Assembly: GCF_000164135.1 (NCBI RefSeq)
Contig: NZ_GG770554.1
Span: 280,167-344,166 of the forward strand
Reading direction: 5' to 3'
Length of the DNA stretch: 64,000 nucleotides
Origin: Mycobacterium parascrofulaceum ATCC BAA-614
GTDB lineage: Bacteria; Actinomycetota; Actinomycetes; Mycobacteriales; Mycobacteriaceae
This document shows positions 46,394 through 55,437 of the stretch, piece after piece; within the stretch, counting starts at the first letter, position 1, and every line of letters begins with the position of its first letter. The notes beneath the pieces are model-generated. The model was not told where the DNA came from. It did not search any database and saw only the letters and a list, made by a program, of their open reading frames with translations. A program made the position numbers and the translations under genes.

Positions 46394-47620
46394 TTAGCCG
46401 GTCACCGTCAGCCAGATGAGCACCATGTTAAGCAGACTAATCATTACGCCGACGGCCCAGCCAATAATCGTCGTGACGGGGTGGTTGGCGTCGCCGCCCA
46501 TCAATTCCCGGTCGCTGGTCAGCTTCACCAGCGGCAGGACTGCGAACGGAATCCCGAAGGACAGCACCACCTGCGAGAGCACCAGCGCCCGCGTGGGGTC
46601 GAACCCGACGGCGAGGATGACCAGGGCGGGACACACGGTGATCAAGCGGCGCAGCAGCATCGGAATCCTGCGGTGCAGCAGCCCCTGCATGATCATGGCG
46701 CCGGCGTAGGCGCCCACCGACGACGACGCCAGTCCGGACGCCAGCAATCCCACCGCGAACAGCACCGCGATCGTCGGTCCGAGCGTGTTGTGGATCGCGG
46801 AGTAGGCGCCCTCGATGGACGCGCTGAGGTTGCGGTGCTGCAGGTTGATCGCGGCGACCAGCAGCATCGCGGCGTTCACCGTCCCCGCGACGGCCATGGC
46901 CAGCACGACGTCGAGCCGGGTGACCCGCAGCAGCAGGCGGCGCTGGGAGCCCGCGGCGGGATGTCCGTGCCGGTCGAGGACCAGCCCGGAATGCATGTAC
47001 ACGGCGTGCGGCATCACGGTCGCGCCCAGGATGGCGGCGGCGAGCAGCACGCTTTCGGTGCCGCGGAACCGCGGCACCAGCCCGCCGAGCACGTCTCCGG
47101 GCGGCGGCGTCTTCACGAAAAAGCTCGCCGCGAAACCGACCGCGATGACGAGCAGCAGGCCGGTGATGACGCGTTCGAAAATGATCTGCCCGCGGCGGTC
47201 CTGGATCGCCAGGAGCAACAGGGAGACCAGCCCGGTGATGATCCCGCCGAGCAGCAGCGGCAAGTCGAACAGGATGCGCAAGGCGATTGCGCCGCCGACG
47301 ATTTCGGCCATGTCGGTGGCGATCGCCACCAGTTCGGCCTGGACCCAGTAGACCAGCCGGACGGGACGGCTCATCCGCTTGCCGATGGCGGCGGGCAACG
47401 AGCGCCCGGTCACCAGGCCCAGCTTGGCCGACAGGTATTGCACCAGCCCGGCCAGCGCATTGGCCACGACGATCACCCACAGCAGCAGGTAGCCGAACTG
47501 GGCGCCGGAGCTGACGTTGGCGGCGACGTTGCCCGGATCGACATAGGCGATCGCGGCGACGAAGGCGGGACCGAGCAGATACCAGCTGCTTTTGAGCGAG
47601 TCCTGCCTGCTCTGCGTCAA
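46394..47620 (-). CDS. mntH: NRAMP divalent metal transporter MntH
   Basis: A proton-coupled Mn(II)/Fe(II) importer of the NRAMP family, 408 aa and about 11 transmembrane helices. Hallmarks: AFVAAIAYVDPGNVAANVSS (the metal-binding DPGN motif of helix 1), the helix 6 motif GATVMPHAVYMHS (MPH), and GLASSSVGAYAGAMIM. The TTG at 47620 is chosen because it restores the family's N-terminus just before SSWYLLGP; the longer frame from 47713 starts in spacer DNA. M. tuberculosis MntH is regulated by MntR; I see no clear MntR box in the short upstream gap. The cyclotransferase fusion gene follows directly. Confidence 0.95.
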   Translation of the reverse strand: MTQSRQDSLKSSWYLLGPAFVAAIAYVDPGNVAANVSSGAQFGYLLLWVIVVANALAGLVQYLSAKLGLVTGRSLPAAIGKRMSRPVRLVYWVQAELVAIATDMAEIVGGAIALRILFDLPLLLGGIITGLVSLLLLAIQDRRGQIIFERVITGLLLVIAVGFAASFFVKTPPPGDVLGGLVPRFRGTESVLLAAAILGATVMPHAVYMHSGLVLDRHGHPAAGSQRRLLLRVTRLDVVLAMAVAGTVNAAMLLVAAINLQHRNLSASIEGAYSAIHNTLGPTIAVLFAVGLLASGLASSSVGAYAGAMIMQGLLHRRIPMLLRRLITVCPALVILAVGFDPTRALVLSQVVLSFGIPFAVLPLVKLTSDRELMGGDANHPVTTIIGWAVGVMISLLNMVLIWLTVTG

Positions 47621-47733
47621 CGCGCCGCCCCTCGATTCACTTGGCCGAATAAGAAAGTGAGGGTATCCGAAGACTGCGGGCCGGCCCGAAGGCCACCCGC
47701 GATTCGGGCACACACGGCGCTACCGCCGGCCGG

Positions 47734-48810
47734 TCACCCGGGCAGGTAGAGGCCCTTCCCGGTGATCAGGGGGAGATCCAGCGTCGTCACGATTCCGGGC
47801 GGCGCGGCCACCACCGCGGGGATCGCATTGACGACCCGCATCGCGGTGGCGACCAGCCCGGCGTGGTTGTGGTCGCCCTTGCGGCTGCTGAGGCAGACGT
47901 CCATCGCATAGGACGGTTCGCCGGTGACCTCGATGCGGTAGGACCCGCCGGGTTGCGCCGGCTGCGGCCAGTCGGGGCACAGGTCCTCACGCAGCCGGGT
48001 GACGTGTTCGAGGACCACGACGGGGTCGCCGTTGACCAGGCCGAAGACCTCGAACCGCAGCGCCGCCGCGCTGCCCTCGGGGATGTGTCCCGACGCGATG
48101 TCGAAGTCCTCGGGCGCCGGGACCCGCACGTACTCCTGGGCCACCGAGTCGAGCGAGACGCCCAGGCCGGCCGCGAGCTGCCGAACCACCGAGCCCCAGG
48201 CCAGGCTGAGCACGCCGGGCTGCAGCAGCATCGGGATCTCGTCGAGCGGCTTCCCGAACCCCATCACGTCGAACATGACCGCGGCGCTGTCGTAGGTGGC
48301 GTAGTCGACGATCTCCATGCAGCGGATCTGCTGGATGTTCTGACAGGTGCCGGCCAGCGCCAGCGGCAGCAGGTCGTTGGCGAAACCGGGGTCGATCCCG
48401 TTGACGAACACGCTCGAATTGCCTTCGCGCGTGGCGTCTTCGATGGGCTTGATCAGCTCCTCGGGGATCACCTCCCACGGATACTGCAGGAACACCGGGC
48501 CGCTGCCCACGACGTTGATCCCGGCCGCCAGCACGCGCCGGTAGTCCTCCAGCGCCTCGGGCAACCGGTTGTCGGCCAGCGCGTTGTAGACGGCGCATTG
48601 CGGGCCGGTCGCCAGGACGGCGTCCAGGTCGGTGCTGGCGAGCACGCCGGTCGGATCGGGAAGTCCGGCAAGCTCGGCGGCGTCCTTGCCCGCCTTGGCG
48701 TCCGATGACACCCAGACGCCGGTGAGATCGAACGCCGGGTTGGTGATGAGCGCTCGCAGCGCGTGGACGCCGACGTTGCCGGTGCCCAATTGGACGACGG
48801 GTATTGCCAT
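47734..48810 (-). CDS. Dihydrodipicolinate-reductase-like NAD(P)-binding protein, Rv0926c type
   Basis: A 358-aa protein with an N-terminal Rossmann domain (VVQLGTGNVGVHALRALITN, residues 4-23, glycine-rich GTGNVG). It has no match to the DapB catalytic site, so the true substrate is unknown; members of this family are annotated as DapB-like or 2,4-diaminopentanoate-dehydrogenase-like. Conserved stretches are IDPGFANDLLPLALAGTCQN and SYAMDVCLSSRKGDHNHAG. ATG at 48810 (MAIPVVQ) is chosen for the Rossmann start. It lies near the SDR gene on the same strand with a 101-base gap. Corresponds to Rv0926c; M. tuberculosis Rv0925c is absent. Confidence 0.9.
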   Translation of the reverse strand: MAIPVVQLGTGNVGVHALRALITNPAFDLTGVWVSSDAKAGKDAAELAGLPDPTGVLASTDLDAVLATGPQCAVYNALADNRLPEALEDYRRVLAAGINVVGSGPVFLQYPWEVIPEELIKPIEDATREGNSSVFVNGIDPGFANDLLPLALAGTCQNIQQIRCMEIVDYATYDSAAVMFDVMGFGKPLDEIPMLLQPGVLSLAWGSVVRQLAAGLGVSLDSVAQEYVRVPAPEDFDIASGHIPEGSAAALRFEVFGLVNGDPVVVLEHVTRLREDLCPDWPQPAQPGGSYRIEVTGEPSYAMDVCLSSRKGDHNHAGLVATAMRVVNAIPAVVAAPPGIVTTLDLPLITGKGLYLPG

Positions 48811-48911
48811 GACGGGCTCCTCAGGGGTTGGTTCACGACCGTGAGCAGACACAAAATCGCATGAACTGCGGGCTGCGCAGGCGAGTTTGCGTCTGCTCGC
48901 GCGTCAAGGGT

Positions 48912-49703
48912 TCACAGATCCGGGACGGGGATGTCGAGGTTGGGGTAGGTGAGGCCGCCGTCGACCTCGAGCGTCTTTCCGGTCAGGAAGCTCCCCGCCG
49001 GCGACGCCAAATACACTGCGGCAGCGGCGATGTCGACGGGATCGCCGAGGCGTCGCATTGGTGTGGCCTTCTCCATCGGCGCGCGCAACTCGTCGTTGGA
49101 GGCCACCACGTCCAGCGCGGAGGTCAGGATCGACCCCGGCGCGATGGCGTTGACGCGGATGCGCGGGCACAGGTCCAGGGCGGCCAGCCGGGTGTAATGC
49201 GACAGCGCGGCCTTGGCGGTGCCGTAGGCGGCGAACCCGCGGCCGGCCAGGCGGCCCATGGTGGAGGTGATGTTGATGATGTTGCCCCCGCCGGAGTGCT
49301 CCAGCATGAGGGGCACCGCCGCGACGGTCAGCGCGTGCGCGGTGGCGACGTTGAAGGTGAACGCGTCTTTGAGGTCTTTGGTCGAGGTGGTCAGCAGCGT
49401 GTTGGGCATGGTCCCGCCGACGTTGTTGACGACGATGTCTAGTTTTCCGAAGGCCTCGACGGCCTGGCCGGCCAGTTGGGCGGTCGCCTCCGGATGCGCC
49501 AGGTCGGCGGCGACGACGTGCGCCCGTCGGCCGGCGGCGCGGACCTGTTCGGCGACGCCTTCTAGTTGCGATTCCGTGCGCGAGGCGATGAGCACGTCGG
49601 CGCCCGCCTCGGCGAAAGCCAGCGCGATGGCCGCCCCGAGCCCGCGGCCGGCACCGGTGATGACGGCGACTTTGTCGTCGAGACGAAATCTGTCCAGGAT
49701 CAT
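48912..49703 (-). CDS. Short-chain dehydrogenase/reductase, Rv0927c type
   Basis: A 263-aa classical SDR. The NAD(P) motif is [20 protein letters not shown] (TGxxxGxG); the NNxG motif is [11 protein letters not shown]; the catalytic Ser is in [10 protein letters not shown]; the YxxxK motif is [12 protein letters not shown]. An Arg/Ser after the second strand suggests NADP preference (IASRTESQ). Substrate unknown; the neighbour Rv0926c homologue may act in the same pathway. ATG 49703 ([11 protein letters not shown]) is preceded by GGAGAG. Corresponds to Rv0927c in length. Divergent from the pst locus. Confidence 0.94.
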   Translation of the reverse strand: MILDRFRLDDKVAVITGAGRGLGAAIALAFAEAGADVLIASRTESQLEGVAEQVRAAGRRAHVVAADLAHPEATAQLAGQAVEAFGKLDIVVNNVGGTMPNTLLTTSTKDLKDAFTFNVATAHALTVAAVPLMLEHSGGGNIINITSTMGRLAGRGFAAYGTAKAALSHYTRLAALDLCPRIRVNAIAPGSILTSALDVVASNDELRAPMEKATPMRRLGDPVDIAAAAVYLASPAGSFLTGKTLEVDGGLTYPNLDIPVPDL

Positions 49704-49880
49704 TGCGGCTCTCCTCGCCCAAGTTGTCAGCCGATGTCAGCCGACACGGTAGCAAGCTCTGCCGTCTCGGATGCGGCATTTCTGGAACAGGTTCTACTTT
49801 TGCATATGGCGGGACCCGTACAACTGCCCGCGCCCAATTCGGGGCCTGACGACCTCGCCGCATCTTGCGTCCCCTGCGAG

Positions 49881-49909
49881 AACATTTACCCGGCGCTAGC
49901 CTTGGTGCT
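49881..49909 (+). promoter_or_regulatory. Pho-type direct-repeat element upstream of first pstS
   Basis: AACATTTACCCGGC followed by GCTAGCCTTGGTGCT resembles the element before the second pstS (AACGTTAACC...GTTAGCTTCCGTGCT). It lies at about the same distance (72 bases) from the start codon. RegX3 is the likely regulator of phosphate genes in mycobacteria; binding is inferred. Confidence 0.4.
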
Positions 49910-49981
49910 GACCGTTTGGTCGGCGTGCAGTGGCTATTGAATGGTGACGATGATGTTTGACCTGGCCCATAGGGATTCCTG

Positions 49982-51094
49982 TTGAGGCTGAACCGATTTG
50001 GTACCGCGTTAAATGCCATGACCGCCCTTGCCCTGGTGGTGGCGGCCTGCGGGTCCAACGACAACGCGGCGGGTGAAGATGTCGGCGCGGCCGCGTCGCC
50101 GGTCAAGGTGAGTTGTGCGGGGAAGAAGGCGCTGAAGTCCAGCGGATCGACCGCCCAGGCCAACGCGATGACGCGCTTCATCAAGGTCTTCGAGCAGGCC
50201 TGCCCCGGCCAGACGCTGAACTACACGCCGAATGGTTCCGGCGCGGGGATCGCCGAATTCACCGGCAATCAAACCGATTTCGCCGGATCGGATTCTCCGC
50301 TGGCCCCCATCGAATACTTTGCGGCGCGGCAGCGCTGCGGTTCGCCGGCCTGGAATTTGCCGGTGGTGTTCGGCCCGATCGCCATTACCTATCACGTCGC
50401 GGGCGTCACGTCGCTCAGCCTGGACGGTCCGACGGCCGCGAAGATATTCATGGGCGCGATCAAGGAGTGGAACGACCCGGCAATTCAGGGGCTGAACCCC
50501 GGCGTCGTGTTTCCCGCCGAGCCGATTCGGGTGATCTTCCGCAACGACCAGTCCGGGACGACGGACAATTTCCAGAAATACCTGGACTCCGCCGCCGACG
50601 GCGTCTGGGAGAAGGGCATCGGGAAGACCTTCAACGGTGGCGTCGGTGAGGGGGCCAAGGGCAACGACGGCACCTCGGCGGCCGTCAAGGCCACCGAGGG
50701 GTCGATCACCTACAACGAGTGGTCCTTCGCCCAGGCGCAGAAGCTCAACATGGCCAAGATCATCACCTCGGCCGGCCCGGACGCGGTGGGGATCAGCGCC
50801 GACTCCGTCGGTAGGACGATCGCCGGCGCCACCTTCAGCGAGGAGGGCAACGACTTGGTCGTCGACACCTTCTCCTTCTACAAGCCGACAAAGCCCGGCT
50901 CCTACCCGATCGTCCTGGCGACCTACGAGATCGTCTGCTCGCAGTATCCGGATTCGCAGGTCGCCGCGGCCGTAAAGGCCTTCCTGCGAAGCACCGTCGG
51001 CGCGGGGCAGGACGGCTTGGCGGACAATGGCTACATTCCCGTGCCGGCGTCGTTCAAATCCCGGCTGTTGGCGGCGGTCGACGCCATTTCGTGA
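49982..51094 (+). CDS. pstS3: Phosphate-binding lipoprotein PstS3, first copy
   Basis: Periplasmic-type phosphate receptor anchored by lipid, 370 aa. The signal ends in lipobox VAAC (Cys23), preceded by MTALALVV. Phosphate-binding blocks are [14 protein letters not shown] (Ser-Gly-Ser-Thr), [24 protein letters not shown] and the final domain [14 protein letters not shown]. It is about four-fifths identical by eye to the next gene, with divergence mainly in the lipobox linker. The TTG at 49982 (LRLNRFG) parallels the TTG of the second copy. Mycobacterial PstS proteins are phosphate-starvation induced. The two copies have different linker lengths, so both are probably used. Confidence 0.95.
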   Translation: MRLNRFGTALNAMTALALVVAACGSNDNAAGEDVGAAASPVKVSCAGKKALKSSGSTAQANAMTRFIKVFEQACPGQTLNYTPNGSGAGIAEFTGNQTDFAGSDSPLAPIEYFAARQRCGSPAWNLPVVFGPIAITYHVAGVTSLSLDGPTAAKIFMGAIKEWNDPAIQGLNPGVVFPAEPIRVIFRNDQSGTTDNFQKYLDSAADGVWEKGIGKTFNGGVGEGAKGNDGTSAAVKATEGSITYNEWSFAQAQKLNMAKIITSAGPDAVGISADSVGRTIAGATFSEEGNDLVVDTFSFYKPTKPGSYPIVLATYEIVCSQYPDSQVAAAVKAFLRSTVGAGQDGLADNGYIPVPASFKSRLLAAVDAIS

Positions 51095-51170
51095 GCCTTC
51101 TCGCCCGCTCTGCGATCCCGGCCCAAGCCGCCTTGGCCAGCGATGATCCGCCGACGGCAATTTGCCCAAC

Positions 51171-51200
51171 GTTAACCTTCGTGCTGTTAGCTTCCGTGCT
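51171..51200 (+). promoter_or_regulatory. Pho-type direct repeat upstream of second pstS
   Basis: GTTAACCTTCGTGCT (51171-51185) is followed at once by GTTAGCTTCCGTGCT (51186-51200), 12 of 15 bases identical. GTTAACC/GTTCACC-like half-sites in tandem are typical of PhoB/PhoP/RegX3-type regulators. It lies 76 bases before the start codon. Confidence 0.55.
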
Positions 51201-51276
51201 GCGAGAGACGCTGGTCGCCGAGAGCGGCTAGGAGAACGTCGGCAATCATGTTTCATCCCTACCGTTAGGAAGTGAC

Positions 51277-52392
51277 TTGAAACTCAACCGATTCGGAGCC
51301 GCGCTGAGCGTCGTGACCGCTGGTGCGCTGGCGTTGTCGGGATGCGGAAGTGACAACAACGCCACTGGCGGAAGCGGGGCGACCAGCGGTTCGTCGTCGG
51401 GCAACGTGGCGTGTGGCGGGAAGAAGACGTTGAAGGCCAGCGGGTCGACCGCCCAGGCCAACGCGATGACGCGCTTCGTCAACGCATTCGAGCAGGCCTG
51501 CCCCGGCCAGACGTTGAATTACACCGCGAATGGCTCGGGTGCGGGCATCAGCGAATTCAACGGCAACCAAACCGATTTCGGTGGCTCTGACTCACCGCTC
51601 GTTCCGAAGGAATACGCCGCGGCACAGCAGCGCTGCGGCTCGCCCGCCTGGAACCTGCCGGTGGTGTTCGGTCCGATCGCGATCACCTACAACGTCAAGG
51701 GGCTGAGCTCGCTGAGCCTCGACGGTCCCACGGCGGCCAAGATCTTCAACGGCGCCATCACGACCTGGAACGACCCGGCCATCGCGGCGGTGAACCCCGG
51801 CGTGACGTTGCCCGCCGAGCCGATCCACGTGGTGTTCCGCAACGACGAATCCGGCACCACGGACAACTTCCAGAAGTACCTCGACGCCGCGTCCAACGGC
51901 GCGTGGGGCAAGGGCGCCGGAAAGACGTTCAAGGGCGGCGTCGGCGAGGGCGCCAAGGGCAACGACGGCACGTCGGCGGCCATCAAGGCGACCGAGGGCT
52001 CCATCACCTACAACGAATGGTCGTTCGCGCAGGCGCAGAAGCTGAGCATGGCCAAGGTGATCACGTCGGCCGGTCCGGATGCGGTGGCGATCAGCTCGGA
52101 CTCGGTCGGCAAAACGATCTCCGGGGCCAAGATCAGCGGCCAGGGCAACGACCTGGTGCTCGACACGCTCTCCTTCTACAAGCCGACCCAGCCCGGTTCC
52201 TACCCGATCGTGCTGGCGACGTACGAGATCGTTTGCTCGAAGTACCCCGATCCCCAGGTTGGCACGGCCGTGAAGGCATTCCTGCAAAGTACGATCGGTG
52301 CGGGGCAAAGTGGCCTGGCCGACAATGGGTACATTCCCATCCCGGATTCGTTCAAGTCGAGACTGTCGGCTTCGATCAACGCCATCACGTGA
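51277..52392 (+). CDS. pstS3: Phosphate-binding lipoprotein PstS3, second copy
   Basis: A 371-aa lipoprotein with lipobox LSGC (near Cys23; [12 protein letters not shown]) and the same phosphate-binding blocks as the first copy: [39 protein letters not shown]. It is adjacent to pstC, so this copy is co-transcribed with the permease. TTG start; AGGAAGTGAC precedes it at good spacing. The linker after the lipid Cys is Gly/Ser-rich ([17 protein letters not shown]), unlike the first copy. It corresponds to the single pstS3 (Rv0928) of M. tuberculosis, with the first copy being the extra gene. Confidence 0.95.
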   Translation: MKLNRFGAALSVVTAGALALSGCGSDNNATGGSGATSGSSSGNVACGGKKTLKASGSTAQANAMTRFVNAFEQACPGQTLNYTANGSGAGISEFNGNQTDFGGSDSPLVPKEYAAAQQRCGSPAWNLPVVFGPIAITYNVKGLSSLSLDGPTAAKIFNGAITTWNDPAIAAVNPGVTLPAEPIHVVFRNDESGTTDNFQKYLDAASNGAWGKGAGKTFKGGVGEGAKGNDGTSAAIKATEGSITYNEWSFAQAQKLSMAKVITSAGPDAVAISSDSVGKTISGAKISGQGNDLVLDTLSFYKPTQPGSYPIVLATYEIVCSKYPDPQVGTAVKAFLQSTIGAGQSGLADNGYIPIPDSFKSRLSASINAIT

Positions 52393-52404
52393 TTTGAGGT
52401 GGTC

Positions 52405-53394
52405 GTGACCCGAGCGGTAGCCAGCCCGTCGACCCCGAAAAAGCCGGAGCTGAAGGCGCTGGGTGCGCCTTCGGCCCGGCGGGGCGACCAGTTGTTCAAA
52501 CTGCTGGCTGCCGCTGCCGGTTCGACGATCGTGGTCGCGATCCTGCTGATCGCGGTGTTCCTGCTGATCCGTGCGGTCCCGTCGTTGCGGGTCAATCACG
52601 CGAACTTCTTCACCAGCGCCCAGTTCAGCACCACCGACCCGGGGAAGCTGGCGTTCGGCATCCGTGACCTGCTGATGGTCACGGTGCTGAGTTCGCTCAC
52701 CGCGCTCGCGCTCGCGGTGCCGGTCGCGGTCGGGATCGCGGTGTTCCTCACCCAGTACGCGCCCAAGCGGCTGGCTCGGCCGTTCGGGGCGGTCGTCGAC
52801 CTGCTGGCCGCGGTGCCGTCGATCATCTTCGGGCTGTGGGGCATCTTCGTGCTGGCGCCCAACATCGAGCCCGTCGCGGCGTTCCTCAACCGCAACCTGG
52901 GCTGGTTCTTCCTGTTCAAGCAGGGCAACGTGTCGCTGGCCGGGGGCGGCACCATCTTCACCGCGGGCATCGTGCTCTCGGCGATGATCCTGCCGATCAT
53001 CACGTCGGTCTCGCGGGAGGTTTTCCGGCAGACGCCGCATATCCAGATGGAAGCGGCGCAAGCGCTGGGTGCCACCAAGTGGGAAGTGGTGCGGATGACC
53101 GTGCTGCCGTTCGGCCGCAGCGGTGTCATCGCGGCGTCGATGCTGGGGCTGGGGCGCGCGCTCGGTGAGACCGTCGCGGTGCTGATCATTCTGCGCTCCG
53201 CCGCACGCCCGGGGAATTGGTCGCTGTTCGACGGCGGGTACACGTTCGCCTCGAAGATCGCCTCCGCGGCGGCCGAGTTCAGCGAACCGTTGCCCACCGG
53301 GGCCTACATCGCCGCGGGGTTCGCGCTGTTCGTCTTGACGTTCGTCGTCAACGCGCTCGCGCGGGCCATCGCCGGCGGGAAGGTCAACGGATGA
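52405..53394 (+). CDS. pstC2: Phosphate ABC transporter permease PstC2
   Basis: A 329-aa permease with six transmembrane helices: about residues 35-58 ([18 protein letters not shown]), 85-115, 130-152 ([18 protein letters not shown]), 185-205, 245-265 and 290-310. The permease coupling signature is [20 protein letters not shown] followed by the EAA-loop. The GTG at 52405 sits seven bases after TTTGAGG; the GTG at 52399 overlaps the ribosome site and is less likely. Located 12 bases after pstS, and its stop overlaps pstA by ATGA. It pairs with PstA in the membrane and needs an ATPase that is not encoded nearby. Confidence 0.94.
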   Translation: MTRAVASPSTPKKPELKALGAPSARRGDQLFKLLAAAAGSTIVVAILLIAVFLLIRAVPSLRVNHANFFTSAQFSTTDPGKLAFGIRDLLMVTVLSSLTALALAVPVAVGIAVFLTQYAPKRLARPFGAVVDLLAAVPSIIFGLWGIFVLAPNIEPVAAFLNRNLGWFFLFKQGNVSLAGGGTIFTAGIVLSAMILPIITSVSREVFRQTPHIQMEAAQALGATKWEVVRMTVLPFGRSGVIAASMLGLGRALGETVAVLIILRSAARPGNWSLFDGGYTFASKIASAAAEFSEPLPTGAYIAAGFALFVLTFVVNALARAIAGGKVNG

Positions 53395-54293
53395 CCGCCA
53401 ACGTGTTCGACCGGCCGGTCAAGACGCAGGCCTTCCGGCCGGTCAGCATCCGTCGCCGGCTGACGAACAACGCGGCGACCCTGTTCTTCGTCGCCTCGTT
53501 CCTCATCGCCCTGGTGCCGCTGGGCTGGGTGCTGTCGGTGGTGGTGGCCCGGGGCTGGTACGCGGTCACCCGGGCGACCTGGTGGACCCACTCGCTGCGC
53601 GGCATTTTGCCGGAGCAATTCGCCGGTGGCGTCTATCATGCGCTCTACGGAACCGTCGTGCAGGCGGGGGTGGCGGCCCTGCTGTCCGTGCCGCTGGGCC
53701 TGATGACCGCGGTCTTCTTGGTGGAGTACGGTTCCGGCCGGCTGGTGCGGCTGACGACGTTCATGGTCGACGTGCTCGCCGGGGTGCCGTCCATCGTCGC
53801 GGCGCTGTTCGTCTTCAGCCTTTGGATCGCCACCCTGGGTTTCCAGCAGAGCTCGTTCGCCGTCTCGCTGGCGCTGGTCTTGCTGATGCTGCCGGTGGTG
53901 GTGCGGTCCGCCGAGGAGATGCTGAGGTTGGTGCCCGACGATCTGCGCGAGGCCAGCTACGCGCTCGGTGTGACCAAATGGAAGACGATCATGCGGATCG
54001 TGTTCCCGATCGCGATGCCCGGCATCGTTTCCGGCGTTCTGCTGTCGGTCGCGCGGGTGATCGGCGAAACCGCTCCGGTGCTGGTGCTGGTCGGCTACAG
54101 CCGATCCATCAACACCGACATCTTCCACGGCAACATGGCTTCGCTGCCGCTGCTGATCTACACCGAACTCACCAACCCCGAGCACGCCGGTTTCCTGCGC
54201 ATCTGGGGTGCGGCGCTGAGCCTGATCATCATCGTCGCCGTGATCAACCTGGTCGCGGCGGCGACGCGGTTCCTGGCGGCCCGCCGGCGCTGA
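53391..54293 (+). CDS. pstA1: Phosphate ABC transporter permease PstA1
   Basis: A 300-aa permease with six transmembrane helices (for example [20 protein letters not shown], residues about 29-49; [19 protein letters not shown] near the C-terminus). The EAA loop is [20 protein letters not shown], which contacts the ATPase. It overlaps pstC by ATGA, hence coupled. In M. tuberculosis the locus continues with pknD, pstS2, pstB, pstS1, pstC1 and pstA2; here it ends, and ku follows in the opposite direction with a GC hairpin between the stops. The ATPase PstB/PhoT must be encoded elsewhere. Confidence 0.95.
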   Translation: MTANVFDRPVKTQAFRPVSIRRRLTNNAATLFFVASFLIALVPLGWVLSVVVARGWYAVTRATWWTHSLRGILPEQFAGGVYHALYGTVVQAGVAALLSVPLGLMTAVFLVEYGSGRLVRLTTFMVDVLAGVPSIVAALFVFSLWIATLGFQQSSFAVSLALVLLMLPVVVRSAEEMLRLVPDDLREASYALGVTKWKTIMRIVFPIAMPGIVSGVLLSVARVIGETAPVLVLVGYSRSINTDIFHGNMASLPLLIYTELTNPEHAGFLRIWGAALSLIIIVAVINLVAAATRFLAARRR

Positions 54294-54298
54294 GTCAG

Positions 54299-54314
54299 CC
54301 CCGCCGGGGCGGGG
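54299..54314. terminator. Bidirectional GC hairpin between pstA and ku
   Basis: CCCCGCC-GG-GGCGGGG is a seven-base inverted repeat between the pstA stop and the ku stop, which ends at 54315. The position suits termination of both transcripts. No U-tract is present; loop geometry is tight, so the exact pairing is uncertain. Confidence 0.45.
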
Positions 54315-55253
54315 TCAGGACTTCGCCGCGGCCTTCTTGGCCGGTGCCTTCTTCGCCGTGGTCTTCTTCGCGGCCGTCTTCTTGGCCGGCGTCTTCTTGG
54401 CCGGTGCCTTCTTGGCCGGTGCCTTCTTGGCCGGTGCCTTCTTGGCCGGTGCCTTCCCATCGCCGGAGCGCGCCTTCACGCTGGCCTCCAGCTTGGCCAG
54501 CAGGTCCGAGACGTCCTCGGTCTCGTCGAGCTCCTTCGGTTGCTCCTCGGTGGTAAAGGCTTCGCCGCCTTCGAGTTTCGCGTCGATGAGCTCCTGCAGC
54601 TGCTCCTGGTAGGTGTCGTGGTACCGGTCGGGATTGAAGTCCTCGGCCATCGACTCCACCACCTGGCCCGCCATCTTCAGTTCCGCCGGTTTGATCTCGA
54701 CTTCCTTGTCCAGCACGGGAAAGTCGGGATCGCGGATCTCGTCGGGCCACAGCAGCGTGTGCACCATCATCACGTCCCGCTTGCCGAAGTCCTTGACCCG
54801 CAACGCGGCCAGCCGTGTCTTGTTGCGCAGCGTGAAGTGGACGATCGCCATCCGATCGGCCTCGGCGAGCGTCTTGGCCAGCAGCACATAGGACTTCGAC
54901 GACTTGGAGTCGGGCTCCAAGAAGTAGCTCCGGTCGAACAGCATGGGGTCGACCTCTTCGGCGGGAACGAACTCCAGCACCTCGATCTCGCGGCTGCGCT
55001 CTTCGGGCAGGGTGGCGATGTCATCGTCGGTGATGATGACCATCTGGCCGTCGTCGGATTCGAAGGCCCGGGCGATGTCACGGTATTCGACGACCTCACC
55101 GTCCACCTCGCAGACGCGTTGATAACGGATGCGGCCGTTGTCCTTGGCGTGCACCTGATGGAACTTGATGTCATGGTCCTGGGTGGCGCTGTACACCTTG
55201 ACCGGGACGTTGACCAGCCCGAACGCGATCGAGCCCTTCCAGATGGAGCGCAT
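54315..55253 (-). CDS. mku: DNA end-binding protein Ku with long lysine-rich tail
   Basis: Bacterial Ku for non-homologous end joining; it binds double-strand ends and recruits LigD. Of 312 aa, the core (residues 1-250) is typical: [61 protein letters not shown] and [13 protein letters not shown]. The C-terminal 60 residues are a basic low-complexity tail of [10 protein letters not shown] repeats, absent or much shorter in M. tuberculosis Ku (273 aa) but present in M. smegmatis. Lysine-rich tails in M. smegmatis Ku are reported to aid DNA binding. ATG at 55253 is the family start; an in-frame ATG at 55271 adds six residues. A palindrome lies seven bases upstream. Divergent from ligD. Confidence 0.96.
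   Translation of the reverse strand: MRSIWKGSIAFGLVNVPVKVYSATQDHDIKFHQVHAKDNGRIRYQRVCEVDGEVVEYRDIARAFESDDGQMVIITDDDIATLPEERSREIEVLEFVPAEEVDPMLFDRSYFLEPDSKSSKSYVLLAKTLAEADRMAIVHFTLRNKTRLAALRVKDFGKRDVMMVHTLLWPDEIRDPDFPVLDKEVEIKPAELKMAGQVVESMAEDFNPDRYHDTYQEQLQELIDAKLEGGEAFTTEEQPKELDETEDVSDLLAKLEASVKARSGDGKAPAKKAPAKKAPAKKAPAKKTPAKKTAAKKTTAKKAPAKKAAAKS
54340..54455. repeat. 15-bp tandem repeats encoding the Ku PAKKA tail
   Basis: Copies of GGCCGGTGCCTTCTT recur every 15 bases, four of them identical from about 54394 to 54453, with diverged copies beyond. Such repeats can change copy number by slippage, so tail length is likely to vary among strains. Confidence 0.85.
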
Positions 55254-55259
55254 GTAAGT

Positions 55260-55275
55260 CAGTATGCCCATACTG
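55260..55275. promoter_or_regulatory. Palindrome CAGTATG-CC-CATACTG upstream of ku
   Basis: A perfect inverted repeat with seven-base arms, ending seven bases before the ku start codon. Read on the minus strand, CATACT could be a -10 element with the message nearly leaderless. A repressor bound here would block expression. The regulator is unknown. Confidence 0.5.
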
Positions 55276-55437
55276 TTGGCCGCCTAACAGCACGCCGGGC
55301 CGCTGCGCCGCAGCTCGTGACCGCATCGAAGCCTGGCGAGCCGCCAGGGCGCCCGCCCGGGTCGAACGTGTTCACGGCTTCGCCGACGAGCCCGCGGGCC
55401 ATGGCTCACCCCTCGCCGGAGGACGTACGTTGAGACT

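Noticed and set aside
47621..47733. MntR or IdeR box upstream of mntH
   Set aside because: No recognisable palindromic metal-regulator box in the gap on inspection.
46001..47749. 582-codon plus-strand frame opposite mntH
   Set aside because: Gln/Arg/His-rich translation typical of the antisense of hydrophobic codons; no start signal.
54340..54455. Possible CRISPR-like repeat array
   Set aside because: The 15-bp repeats have no spacers and keep the ku reading frame; they encode its PAKKA tail.
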